A program made the position numbers and the translations under genes. The notes beneath the pieces are model-generated. The model was not told where the DNA came from and ran no database searches. It saw only the letters and a list, made by a program, of their open reading frames with translations. This document shows positions 38,589 through 47,400 of a DNA stretch of 64,000 nucleotides, piece by piece; within the stretch, counting starts at the first letter, position 1, and every line of letters starts with the position of its first letter. This stretch comes from Gemmatimonadota bacterium (GTDB lineage Bacteria; Gemmatimonadota; Gemmatimonadetes; Gemmatimonadales; Gemmatimonadaceae). Where the stretch lies: the NCBI GenBank assembly GCA_014192065.1, contig BJHH01000002.1, positions 310,001 to 374,000 of the forward strand. The letters run 5' to 3'.

Positions 38589-39809
38589 ATGCGTTATCGG
38601 TTTATGGCGGCAGCAGCTGGTACGGTTGCCCTGATTGTCAGCACACAGACGGCACCCCTCGCGGCGCAGGGACGCGGTGGCCGGGGCACGCCCATCCAAG
38701 CCGGTGAACAGTGCCCGCCGGGCACGACCGAGATCCGGCCACGCAGCTGCATGGCCCCCGAGTTTCCCGCGCCGAGTATTATCGACTACCGCCCGCGCAA
38801 TACGCTCAAGGTGCCGGAACACAAGGTGCCCAAGGCCAAGTTTCCTGCCATCGACTACCACGCGCACGTCGGCAGTTTCCTCAACGATGCCGCCGGGCTC
38901 GCGAATCTCAGCGCGCAGATGGACAGCCTCAACCTCGGGATGATGGTCGTCGCCGACAATATCTCTGGTGACCGGCTCAAGCAGGCCGTCGCGCTGGTCA
39001 GCGCGTCGCCGACGATGAAGAACAGGGTCCGCATTCTCACGGGCATTCGGTTCAATGGCGTCGGAAGCCCCGGCTGGGCCGAGGCGGCGGTGAAGCAACT
39101 CGAGGACGACGTCGCCGCCGGCGCCGTGGGTGTTGGCGAGATCGGCAAGGGGTTCGGACTCAGCACGAGGAAAGCGGACGGCTCGCTCCTCAAGATCGAC
39201 GATCCCGAGCTGGATCCGGTCTGGGCCGCGGCGGCAAGGCTGGGCATGCCGATCTTCATTCACACCGCCGAGCCCGAGGAGTTCTTCAAGCCGATTGACT
39301 TCAATAACGAACGGTGGCTCGAACTCTCGCTCTTCAACGACCGCCGCAACGGCCCCGGCACCGGCCGCCCGACATTCGACGACCTGATGGCGCAACGCGA
39401 CAACCTCTTCCGCAAACACCCCAAGACCACCTTCGTCGTCGCGCATATGGGCTGGCACACCGCCGACCTCGCGCGACTTGGCACGATGTTCGACGAGATG
39501 CCCAACCTGACCGCCGAACTCGGCGCCGTGCTCTACGATATCGGCCGTCAACCGCGCGCGGCGCACGACTTCTTCGTGAAGTACCAGGACCGCATCCTGT
39601 TCGGGAAGGACTCGTTCCAGCCTGAGGAGTATCCGTATTACTGGCGCGTTCTGGAAACCAAGGACGACTACTTCGACTACTACCGCGACTACCACGCCTT
39701 CTGGAAGCTCTACGGCATCAACCTGCCGGACGATGTACTGAAGAAGGTTTATTACAAGAACGCGCAGCGGATCACGAAGGGGCTGCCGACGGCCGGGTTC
39801 CCGAGGTAG
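38589..39809 (+). CDS. Amidohydrolase_2-family metal-dependent hydrolase, exported
   Basis: 406 residues with a signal peptide ending APLAAQ and a mature N-terminus GRGGRGTPI. TIM-barrel amidohydrolase: IDYHAHVGS (HxH), PIFIHTAEPEE and VVAHMGWHTADL (His ligands), and ILFGKDSF (Asp). This is the pattern of the ACMSD/decarboxylase-related amidohydrolases. The substrate is unknown. GGAGG 4 nt before the ATG supports the start. The D-aminoacylase paralogue 2 gene follows 34 bp later, so the two are probably one transcript. Confidence 0.88.
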   Translation: MRYRFMAAAAGTVALIVSTQTAPLAAQGRGGRGTPIQAGEQCPPGTTEIRPRSCMAPEFPAPSIIDYRPRNTLKVPEHKVPKAKFPAIDYHAHVGSFLNDAAGLANLSAQMDSLNLGMMVVADNISGDRLKQAVALVSASPTMKNRVRILTGIRFNGVGSPGWAEAAVKQLEDDVAAGAVGVGEIGKGFGLSTRKADGSLLKIDDPELDPVWAAAARLGMPIFIHTAEPEEFFKPIDFNNERWLELSLFNDRRNGPGTGRPTFDDLMAQRDNLFRKHPKTTFVVAHMGWHTADLARLGTMFDEMPNLTAELGAVLYDIGRQPRAAHDFFVKYQDRILFGKDSFQPEEYPYYWRVLETKDDYFDYYRDYHAFWKLYGINLPDDVLKKVYYKNAQRITKGLPTAGFPR

Positions 39810-39843
39810 CAGAGGCCACGCCGCAATCCACTGGAGCTCGCCC

Positions 39844-41394
39844 ATGCGAAGGTCGATCGTCGCTCTTGTCGGGCTCGTCGCCGCACAATCACTCGGCGCG
39901 CAGCAAACCGTTGATCTCCTCGTCCGCGGCGGCACCGTCGTCGACGGCACCGGAAGCGCGGCGCGCACGGCAGACATCGGCATCAAGGGTGATCGCATCG
40001 TCTTCGTAGGCGACGCCGCGACCAGCAAAACCACCGGCACCCGGACGATCGACGCCACAGGATTCATCGTCGCGCCGGGGTTTATCGATCCACACTCCCA
40101 CACTGCCGGCGACCTCTCCTCGGCCACCCAGAGCCGGCGCGCGAATGTCGCGTACCTGATGCAGGGCGTCACGACCGTTATCTCGAATAACGACGGCGGC
40201 GGATCCGTGGACATCGGTCAAACGCTTGCTGCGTGGACCAAGCAGGGGATCGGTACCAACGGCGCGCTCTTTATTGGCCACGGCTCGGTGCGTGGAAAAG
40301 TGATGGGCGCGGCTGGCGCCCTGCCGACTGCTGCACAGCTGGCGGCGATGCGCGCGATCGTGGTCAAGGCGATGGACGAAGGCGCGATCGGCATGTCCAC
40401 CGGACTCTACTACGCGCCGGGCAGTTTCTCGAAGACCGACGAAGTGATCATGTTGGCAAAGATCGTCGCGCAAAAGGGCGGCATCTACGACACGCACATG
40501 CGCGACGAGAGCTCGTACACGATCGGCCTCATCGGGTCGGTCCACGAGACGGTCCGCATCGCGCGCGAAGCGAAGATCCCCGTCCACATCTCGCACATCA
40601 AGGCACTCGGCGTGGATGTGTGGGGCAAGGCCGACTCGGTCATCAGGATCGTACGGGCCGCGCGCGCCGCCGGACTCGACGTCACCGCCAATCAGTATCC
40701 GTACACGGCGTCGGGCACCGGAGTCAGTGCCGCGCTGTTGCCGCGCTGGGTCGAAGAGGGCGGCAACGAAGCCATGCGCAAACGGCTCGTGGATCCAGAA
40801 CTTCACGACCAGATCGTCACCGAGATGACCAACAACATGCGTCGCCGTGGTGGTGCGGCATCACTACTGATGACGTCCACGCGCGTCCCCGGCATACTCG
40901 GCAAGAACCTCGACCAGATCGCGAAGGAGCGGAACGCGGACCCGATCATCACCGCCATCGACATCATCCTCAAGGGTGGTTCGTCGGTCGCGTCGTTCAA
41001 CATGAACGAGAACGACATTCGCACCTTCATGGTGCAGGACTGGGTCGCGACCGGCTCGGACGGCAGCGATGGCCACCCGCGTAAGTACGGCACATTCCCA
41101 AAACTGCTGCACCAGTATGTGTACACCGATCACGTACTCACGATCGAGCAGGCCATACGACGGAGCAGCGCGATGCCGGCGGCCATGTTGCGGATCAAGG
41201 ACCGCGGCCTCATCGCCAACGGCATGTTCGCGGACCTGATCGTGTTCGACCCCAAGACCGTCACCGACCGCTCGACCTATCGTGAGCCCGAACTGCTCGC
41301 GACGGGAATGAAGTTCGTGCTGGTGAACGGCACCGTCGCCATCGACGACGGGAAGTTCAGCGGTGCGATGGCGGGTCGCGCACTCAAGCGGTAG
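39844..41394 (+). CDS. D-aminoacylase family amidohydrolase, exported, paralogue 2
   Basis: 516 residues with a signal peptide ending QSLGAQ. Of the three paralogues this one keeps the first metal motif, GFIDPHSHTAG. The bridging Cys of the family loop is replaced by Asp (VISNNDGGG). His in YDTHMRDES and HISHIKALG and the Asp in GSDGSDGHPRKYG are present. Family role: removal of the acyl group from N-acyl-D-amino acids or related peptides. A Shine-Dalgarno GGAG lies 8 nt before the ATG. It is convergent with paralogue 3. Confidence 0.9.
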   Translation: MRRSIVALVGLVAAQSLGAQQTVDLLVRGGTVVDGTGSAARTADIGIKGDRIVFVGDAATSKTTGTRTIDATGFIVAPGFIDPHSHTAGDLSSATQSRRANVAYLMQGVTTVISNNDGGGSVDIGQTLAAWTKQGIGTNGALFIGHGSVRGKVMGAAGALPTAAQLAAMRAIVVKAMDEGAIGMSTGLYYAPGSFSKTDEVIMLAKIVAQKGGIYDTHMRDESSYTIGLIGSVHETVRIAREAKIPVHISHIKALGVDVWGKADSVIRIVRAARAAGLDVTANQYPYTASGTGVSAALLPRWVEEGGNEAMRKRLVDPELHDQIVTEMTNNMRRRGGAASLLMTSTRVPGILGKNLDQIAKERNADPIITAIDIILKGGSSVASFNMNENDIRTFMVQDWVATGSDGSDGHPRKYGTFPKLLHQYVYTDHVLTIEQAIRRSSAMPAAMLRIKDRGLIANGMFADLIVFDPKTVTDRSTYREPELLATGMKFVLVNGTVAIDDGKFSGAMAGRALKR

Positions 41395-41409
41395 CTCAGC
41401 GCCCTACCG
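41389..41409. terminator. Short hairpin between convergent D-aminoacylase genes
   Basis: CGGTAG/CTACCG arms of 6 bp span the paralogue 2 stop; an alternative AGCGCC/GGCGCT stem follows, then TTT. Weak. Confidence 0.3.
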
Positions 41410-41421
41410 TAGTTCGGCGCT

Positions 41422-43176
41422 TTACGGCACCTGCGCGCCAGGACCCCAGAGCACCCGGCCCGCCTTTGCTCCCGTGTGCTTGCCGTGATCGATCGTGACC
41501 GTGCCGTTCACGAGCACCCATTCGATCCCCGTCGGAAACTCCATCGGCCGCTCGTACGTCGCGCCATCCTGCAACGTGTCGTAGTCGAATATTGTCACGT
41601 CGGCCCAGTTGCCCACCGCGATCGTGCCACGGTTCGCGAGCCGCATCCGCGTCGCCGGCCAGCCGGTCATCTTGCGCACCGCTTCCGGTAGCGTGAGGAC
41701 CTTCCGCTCCTTCACGTACTTCGCGATCACGCGCGGAAAGTTTCCGAAGCTGCGCGGGTGCGGCAGCCCGGTCTGGTCCACGACGCCGATTTTCTCGACC
41801 GCACCGGCGTCGCTGCCGATACTGGTCCACGGGAACCGCAGCGCCGTCTCGATGTCCTGCTCACCCATCATATGGTAGATCGCCATCACGCGGCCGCTAC
41901 CCTGCGCGACCAGATCCCAGGCGACGTCGGCCGGTTCCTTCCCCAGCTCGCGCGCGATCTGCGCGATGTTCTTCTGCTCGTACTTCACGTTGGCGGGATT
42001 CTGTGCATTCACGAGCACGACACCGTCCCATCCGCCCGCTGCCTCGATGATGTTCCACCAGCCAGGTGAGCCGGTCGTGACTTCGCGTTTCAGCCTCGCA
42101 CGCACGGACGGATCCGCGAGGCGTGCTCGCAACGAATCGGCTCCGCCCTCGTGCGCCCAACTGGGAATCGTCGCCTCGAGTCCCGTGCCACCGGCGGTAT
42201 AGACATAAAGATCGGCCGCGACATCTACGCCACGCGCCCGTGCCGCGTCCACCACGCGCGCGATGGTGTCCATCAGGATTCCCCAGCTTGGCCGGTCAGC
42301 CACCTTGAGATGAAACACCTCAACGGGCGTACCAGCGCGCTCGCCGACGGCGATGGCCTCCTTCACCGATTCGACGACTTCCTTCCCTTCGCCGCGGATG
42401 TGACTGGCGTACGTGCCACCGTATGGCGCGATCGCCTTGGCCACTTCGACGAGCTCGTCCGTCGTACTGTAACTGGAAGGCGGATAGATGAGCGCCGTAG
42501 TCATCCCCATCGCGCCGCCACGCATCGCGGTGTCCATGATCGCGCGCATCCGCGCGAGTTCGGCCACGTTCGGCGCGCGTGCCGAGTTGCCGAGCACGGC
42601 AACGCGGGCCTGCGTCTGACTGAAGTAGCTCCCAAAGTTGATGCTGATGCCGGTGCGTTCAAGGCCGGCGAAGTATTCGCGGACGCGCGCGGCCGGCACC
42701 GGTGTACCGCCCTCGCCGCCGATCGCCGTGGTGACACCCTGCTGCAGCTTGTTCTCGGCGAGCCCGTTGCGCGGGAGTACACCGCCCGACTGGTCCATCA
42801 TGTCGATCCAACCCGGGCTCACGTACTTGCCCGTCGCGTCGATCTCGGTACGGCCGCGGCCGACGACCTTGCCGATCTTCACGAAGCGGCCGCCTTGGAT
42901 CGCGACGTCGGCGAGAATCCACGGATTGCCCTGACCGTCGAGTACGCGCCCATTCCGAATGACGAGATCGTACGTCCCGTTCGACGGCAGGTCCGGCGGT
43001 GCGATCGTTGCGCGCGCGGGAACAGGTGGTTGCGTGGGAACGGGCGGTTGCGCGGTTGGCGTGGTACCGCTGCCCGTAGCGCATCCGGCCACGGCCAGCA
43101 CGCTCAGCGCACCCAGCGCGAGGGTGACGATAGCCGAGCCGCAACGCACGCCGCCGAGTCGCACGATCAATTCCAT
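41422..43176 (-). CDS. D-aminoacylase family lipoprotein, paralogue 3
   Basis: 584 residues. Lipobox SVLAVAGC and a Pro/Thr/Val linker, then the amidohydrolase domain. The DxHxH motif is replaced by GWIDMMDQSGG and the GNCG loop by AIGGEGGTPVP; His in TYASHIRGEG and VEVFHLKVAD and the Asp in IGSDAGAVE remain. It is therefore close to paralogue 1 in its altered metal site. The ATG lies inside the last codons of the threonine dehydratase gene (10-bp overlap), indicating translational coupling. Confidence 0.9.
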   Translation of the reverse strand: MELIVRLGGVRCGSAIVTLALGALSVLAVAGCATGSGTTPTAQPPVPTQPPVPARATIAPPDLPSNGTYDLVIRNGRVLDGQGNPWILADVAIQGGRFVKIGKVVGRGRTEIDATGKYVSPGWIDMMDQSGGVLPRNGLAENKLQQGVTTAIGGEGGTPVPAARVREYFAGLERTGISINFGSYFSQTQARVAVLGNSARAPNVAELARMRAIMDTAMRGGAMGMTTALIYPPSSYSTTDELVEVAKAIAPYGGTYASHIRGEGKEVVESVKEAIAVGERAGTPVEVFHLKVADRPSWGILMDTIARVVDAARARGVDVAADLYVYTAGGTGLEATIPSWAHEGGADSLRARLADPSVRARLKREVTTGSPGWWNIIEAAGGWDGVVLVNAQNPANVKYEQKNIAQIARELGKEPADVAWDLVAQGSGRVMAIYHMMGEQDIETALRFPWTSIGSDAGAVEKIGVVDQTGLPHPRSFGNFPRVIAKYVKERKVLTLPEAVRKMTGWPATRMRLANRGTIAVGNWADVTIFDYDTLQDGATYERPMEFPTGIEWVLVNGTVTIDHGKHTGAKAGRVLWGPGAQVP

Positions 43177-44126
43177 GTGAGCGCGCGCAACTGGCCCAGG
43201 TTCATGTTGCCGCCCGAAATCACGGCGGCGACCTTCGACCCCTTGGGCATCTTGATCAGGCCGTGCAACAGCGCACCAACCGGCGCGGCCGCGGCGCCCT
43301 CGAGCACGAGCTTGCAACGCTCCATCGTCCAGAGCATTGCCTCGAAGATCTCCTTGTCTGGCAACGTGACGATCTCGTCCACGTAGCGCTGCACAACGGA
43401 GAAGTTGAGCACGCCCGCGCGGCGTACGCGCAGTCCGTCGATGATCGTATTGCACTCAATGGTTTGCAACGACCCGGCCTTCACGCTCTCCTGCATCGCG
43501 GGGCCGTCGCTCGACTCTACGCCGATGACTTTGCACTTGGGGTTGTGGCTCTTGATGGCCATTGAGACGCCGGCAATGAGTCCGCCGCCGCCGATGGGGA
43601 CGACGATCGCGTCGAGTTCAGGCCAATCCCTAACGACCTCGAGGCCGAGTGTGCCCTGCCCTGCGATCACCTGCTCGTCGTCGAACGGATGGACATAGGT
43701 CAGGCCGTCCCGCTCGACGAGTTCTTTGGCCTTCTCGTTCGCCTCGTCCCAGATGCTGCCGTGCAGCACGACCTCGGCGCCATACGCTCTGGTGGCAGCA
43801 ATTTTTGCCGGTGTGGCGTTGGTGGCCATGCAGACCACGGCCCGGATGCCGTGGATTCGTGCTGCCAACGCAACGCCTTGCGCGTGGTTGCCGGCTGATG
43901 AGCAGATGACGCCGCGTTGTTTGTCGGCCTCGCTCATCTGTGCAAACTTGTTGAGCGGTCCGCGAATCTTGTAACTCCCCACCTTTTGGAAGTTTTCCGC
44001 CTTGAGTCGCGTCTCAAAACCCGTGAGCTCGCTCAGCGTCTGCGAAGCGAGGAGGGGCGTCCAGTGAATGTGCTTGGCGATCCGCGCGCGCGCGGCTTCG
44101 TAGTCGTTCAGCGTCAATGAGAACAT
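43167..44126 (-). CDS. Threonine/serine dehydratase, short (catabolic) type
   Basis: 319 residues. PLP fold type II with Lys53 in VGSYKIRGP, SSAGNHAQG (substrate loop) and the PLP phosphate loop GGGGLIAG. It has no C-terminal ACT regulatory domain, as in TdcB-type threonine ammonia-lyases; serine racemase is a close alternative. Product: 2-oxobutyrate or pyruvate plus ammonia, through a reactive enamine. It is coupled to the D-aminoacylase lipoprotein gene, which fits a route from N-acyl-amino acids to keto acids. Confidence 0.92.
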   Translation of the reverse strand: MFSLTLNDYEAARARIAKHIHWTPLLASQTLSELTGFETRLKAENFQKVGSYKIRGPLNKFAQMSEADKQRGVICSSAGNHAQGVALAARIHGIRAVVCMATNATPAKIAATRAYGAEVVLHGSIWDEANEKAKELVERDGLTYVHPFDDEQVIAGQGTLGLEVVRDWPELDAIVVPIGGGGLIAGVSMAIKSHNPKCKVIGVESSDGPAMQESVKAGSLQTIECNTIIDGLRVRRAGVLNFSVVQRYVDEIVTLPDKEIFEAMLWTMERCKLVLEGAAAAPVGALLHGLIKMPKGSKVAAVISGGNMNLGQLRALTWN

Positions 44127-44306
44127 TTGCCAAATGTAGCAGTAATAGTGAAAGCGCGAAGATTCACGGAGAAAGGCACAGCAGAGAGGCGCAGGTACTG
44201 CACACAATAGGGCGCACTGCGACGACGGTGCGGGCGTCGTGGCAGTTCCCCATGCAGTTGTTGTGCTCTACGAATCTTGCGAAATCGGTGGCGAAGCGGT
44301 GCGCCG

Positions 44307-45698
44307 TTACGGCTTGACCAGCGCTGCCTTCTTGCGGTCGGCGACTTTCTTGTCGAAGTCGTCCTGCTCGAGGTAGGTCACGTCCACCCAGACGTGTGCC
44401 ATCTCGTCCACCGTGCGATCACCCCAGCCCACCCACTGCTCAGGATCCGGATTGCTCGCGTTGTCTTTCGTGTTGTCGTGCCACGCGGTGAACACGAGCA
44501 TCGTGCCCTTGGGGAGGAGCGGCGCCACGTGGTCGGCATAGATGTAGTTGACGTGCCAGTTCCACTGGAAATTATTCACGTGACTGAGCACTTCGCGGCG
44601 ACCGTCTGGGTACACCGCCTCCATCATCGCCGCCTTGCCGCGCATATGCATGTGCGGCTGAAAGTTTTCGATACGCGCCGGACCACGCAGCGTAATGAAG
44701 TTCTGCGTGATGGTCTTCTGGCCTGGCGGAATGTCGAGCTCCGATCCGGCGGCGATGTTGAACATGTTGAGAATCGTGCGGTTCTTCGGCTTGTATCCCT
44801 TGGGGTAGTACCAGACGCCGATCTCGACCTGGTCGTCTTTCACTTCCTGCCCGATCGCATAGTAGTGCACTTCCCAGCGCAGCTTCGCGCCGGGGAGGAG
44901 CAGCTTGCCCGCGTCGTCATTGAAGATCTCGCCGGCTTTGCCGAGCGCCCATTCCATGAAGAGGCCCGCACCCATCGGGCGCGCGCCGGGGCTGTGATCC
45001 ATCGCGCTGCTCGCGAGGCCCTGCAGCATCGGCCCTTCGTCCTGCTGCAGGGTGGTGAGCACGTGATGCACAACGCGCTTGCCGAGCGGAACCGACGGCT
45101 TGATCTCGATAGCACGGACCCAGCGTTCCTCGGTGAGGCCCATATCCACCTCGGGGCGCCACCACTTGTCCTGCCCGCTCGGGGCAACGGTGTACGGCGC
45201 GGACTTCACAATGAGATCCGGCTGTCCGAACTTTTCCGCGTACTGCCAGATAGCGGGATCCGGCAGCGTCATCGGCGGCGGCGCGTCCTTCGCGTCACCT
45301 TCAGGCGCGCCGTTGTCGACCCAGGTGACAATAGTGTTGATCTCGGCGTCCGAGAGTGAACGGTCGTTCTTGTATTCCCGGATGCCGACCGATTTGTCGA
45401 GGTGCCAGGGCGGCATGCGCCGCGTGGCAACGCGCGCCTTGATCTTGTCGGCGAACTTCTTCGCGTCCTGATAGGTGACAAGCACCATCGGTGCGATCGA
45501 GCCCGGGGTGTGGCAGACCTGACACTTGGCCTGCATGATGCGCGAGACCTCCTTCGACCAGGTCGGCGCGTCACCGGCCCGCTTCGCCGCAACATTCGCT
45601 GCCACGGTGGCGACCGACACGTCGGCCTGCGCGCTGAGCGTTGCGGCCGGCGCGGCGGCCATCGAGGCAATACAGAAGACGAACATGGAACGCTTCAT
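44307..45698 (-). CDS. Cytochrome c/PHM-like copper monooxygenase fusion, exported
   Basis: 463 residues with a signal peptide ending LSAQ. Residues 59-63 (CQVCH) with MPPW at about 95-98 form a small cytochrome c-type domain. The rest resembles the type II copper, ascorbate-dependent monooxygenases (PHM, DBM): His211-His212 and His278 correspond to the CuH ligands; His349-x-His351 (QPHMHMRGK) and Met433 (VDEMAHVW, compare PHM DEMCNL) correspond to the CuM ligands. Both copper sites look complete. A haem next to the copper core could supply electrons in place of ascorbate. Substrate unknown. Followed upstream on the same strand by a companion secreted protein gene. Confidence 0.85.
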   Translation of the reverse strand: MKRSMFVFCIASMAAAPAATLSAQADVSVATVAANVAAKRAGDAPTWSKEVSRIMQAKCQVCHTPGSIAPMVLVTYQDAKKFADKIKARVATRRMPPWHLDKSVGIREYKNDRSLSDAEINTIVTWVDNGAPEGDAKDAPPPMTLPDPAIWQYAEKFGQPDLIVKSAPYTVAPSGQDKWWRPEVDMGLTEERWVRAIEIKPSVPLGKRVVHHVLTTLQQDEGPMLQGLASSAMDHSPGARPMGAGLFMEWALGKAGEIFNDDAGKLLLPGAKLRWEVHYYAIGQEVKDDQVEIGVWYYPKGYKPKNRTILNMFNIAAGSELDIPPGQKTITQNFITLRGPARIENFQPHMHMRGKAAMMEAVYPDGRREVLSHVNNFQWNWHVNYIYADHVAPLLPKGTMLVFTAWHDNTKDNASNPDPEQWVGWGDRTVDEMAHVWVDVTYLEQDDFDKKVADRKKAALVKP

Positions 45699-45734
45699 CG
45701 TGCCATCCGTTGGGAAGGTGTCGCTACGGAGTGA

Positions 45735-46586
45735 CTATTTGGAAACGCGGACTTTCACGAACCCATTCGACCAGCAGCACTGCGCGTGCCCCGCGCCCGC
45801 AACGCCCGAGGCGTCGTTCGCGCGAACGCGTAACAGGTAATCGCCAGGCTCGCTGAATCGGGCCGTGGTCGTGGCTAGACCGCCGGGCCCGCTCGCACGT
45901 GGTGCCGCGTCACTGAACGTGACCTCACCCGGCCCCGAGTGCTTGAACCAGCGAAGCGTCACCGGAATCGCGCCGCCGCGTGCCACACCGCCGATCGTCG
46001 AGCGTCCCTTGCCGTCATCGGTGGCCCAGACCTGCACTTCGACTGCCACGCCAACTTTGGCGACGAGTGGCACGCCGGCCGTTGCGCCTCCGGGCCCAGC
46101 ACCCGTTTTCCCGTCGGCCGAAAACTTGAGCGCGGGGGGCGTATTGCCGCTGCCCGCCTCGCCCTGCAGCGCGTCGAGCTCCCAGTTGGGCCTGAGATGT
46201 CCCGGGACGCGCAGCGTGTCGCCCTTGATCACGAGCGTCCAGACCACTTTATCGCGCGGCGGCCAGTTGGCCGGCACCGTCACCGCGAATACGCCCCAGT
46301 GGCGACGGGGCTGAAAACTCGTGGGCTGGCCACGATCGGCCGGCCCGGGCGTGAAGAAGTTGTTCGGGCCGATCGGCAGCTCGACGACTTCTGTGGCATT
46401 TCGATTGAAATAGCCAAACGAGAGCGAGATGGTCCCGTCGGGGTTCCGGTACCAGCCTTCGAATGCGGGGCTGACCGATTGGCCCGACTCGCGGACGGGC
46501 GAGAGCGGTTGACCCTGTGCCTCAAGGGGCGAGACGGCGACCCAGGAACAGAAGAGGGTCGCCACCAGAATTCGAGTACGGTGCAT
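45735..46586 (-). CDS. Exported protein upstream of the copper monooxygenase; function unknown
   Basis: 283 residues with a signal peptide ending PLEAQ. Predicted all-beta sequence: an N-terminal part (FEGWYRNPDGTISLSFGYFNRN) and an Ig-like C-terminal part (RFSEPGDYLLRVRANDA) that ends with adjacent cysteines (AQCCWSNGF). I know no domain with an assigned function. Its position 36 bp before the PHM-like gene on the same strand suggests a shared role, for example substrate binding. Confidence 0.75.
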   Translation of the reverse strand: MHRTRILVATLFCSWVAVSPLEAQGQPLSPVRESGQSVSPAFEGWYRNPDGTISLSFGYFNRNATEVVELPIGPNNFFTPGPADRGQPTSFQPRRHWGVFAVTVPANWPPRDKVVWTLVIKGDTLRVPGHLRPNWELDALQGEAGSGNTPPALKFSADGKTGAGPGGATAGVPLVAKVGVAVEVQVWATDDGKGRSTIGGVARGGAIPVTLRWFKHSGPGEVTFSDAAPRASGPGGLATTTARFSEPGDYLLRVRANDASGVAGAGHAQCCWSNGFVKVRVSK

Positions 46587-46675
46587 AGGCGTTAGGTATG
46601 CTGGTTTTCAGGCACCCTGTCAACATGCTAGGACGCTTCGCCTGCGCGTCCCCTGCGTGGGAACGGACCGGCTAC

Positions 46676-47281
46676 TCAGCCCCCGCGACCGCCCGCCGAG
46701 ATCAAGCGATCAACCTCGTCTTCCTGCTCCTTCACGAACTCCTCGGCCCGCTTCTGCTGTTCCGGCGTGAGCAGCGCCAACGCCTCGGCGAGGTCGGCGG
46801 GCCGGCGCTCGCGAATCTGCATGGCAATGACACGCAGAGCAATCGTCTGCTCACGCATCTTGGCCGCTGCTTCGGGTGTCTGCATTGTGGACCCGCTACC
46901 CGACGACGCGTTCCGGTTGCGACCGCCAGCCGCACCCATCGAGGCACCCATGCTTCCCGGTACCGGTGCCACGTTTCCGAACCGCATTTCGCCGCGCACG
47001 GAGTCGTACTGCGCAATGATCGCGGCGTTGCGGTCGGTAATCTTCTTCTCGAGCGCCTTCATCTGGCTCAGCTGCGAGTCGGCGAGCGAAAGCTTCTTGC
47101 GCTTGTCAACCAGCATCCGGGCCGGATTGAGGTCTTCAAGCTGGCTCGCGGTGGCAGGGCGGACGGCGCGCGGCGGCGCTTCGCCGGACGGCGTGGAACC
47201 GCCACGTCCACCGCGTTGTGCTGACAGGGCCGCGAACGGCAGCACGAGAATCGCACAGGCCATCAGGGCATGGTTTCGCAT
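46676..47281 (-). CDS. Spy/CpxP-like LTXXQ-motif periplasmic protein
   Basis: 201 residues with a signal peptide ending ALSAQ and a mature start RGGRGGSTP. Helical, with LADSQLSQMKALEKKI and LTPEQQKRAEEF, the paired LTxxQ motifs of Spy/CpxP-type chaperones or metal-resistance sensors. A Gly/Ser/Asn-rich linker separates the two helical parts. GGAGA lies 5 nt before ATG 47281. Expected to be a soluble periplasmic protein responding to envelope stress. Confidence 0.78.
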   Translation of the reverse strand: MRNHALMACAILVLPFAALSAQRGGRGGSTPSGEAPPRAVRPATASQLEDLNPARMLVDKRKKLSLADSQLSQMKALEKKITDRNAAIIAQYDSVRGEMRFGNVAPVPGSMGASMGAAGGRNRNASSGSGSTMQTPEAAAKMREQTIALRVIAMQIRERRPADLAEALALLTPEQQKRAEEFVKEQEDEVDRLISAGGRGG

Positions 47282-47318
47282 TGCAATCTCCGGCAACGAA
47301 TAGTTGTGTCGACCCAAT

Positions 47319-47327
47319 CCCCCCCCC
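47319..47327 (-). repeat. G9 homopolymer upstream of the Spy-like gene
   Basis: Nine consecutive C on the plus strand (G on the coding strand) 38-46 nt before ATG 47281, in the likely promoter or leader. Confidence 0.8.
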
Positions 47328-47400
47328 AAAGTACGGGGCGATACTCGGTCACGTTCGGATTCGGCGTTCCACCCAGACGAGACCGGATCGGCACCTACTG

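Noticed and set aside
38316-40214. 632-codon minus-strand frame
   Set aside because: It overlaps two well-supported plus-strand amidohydrolase genes and shows no domain; high GC keeps antisense frames open.
42151-43386. 411-codon plus-strand frame opposite D-aminoacylase paralogue 3
   Set aside because: Composition is that of an antisense GC-rich shadow with no domain.
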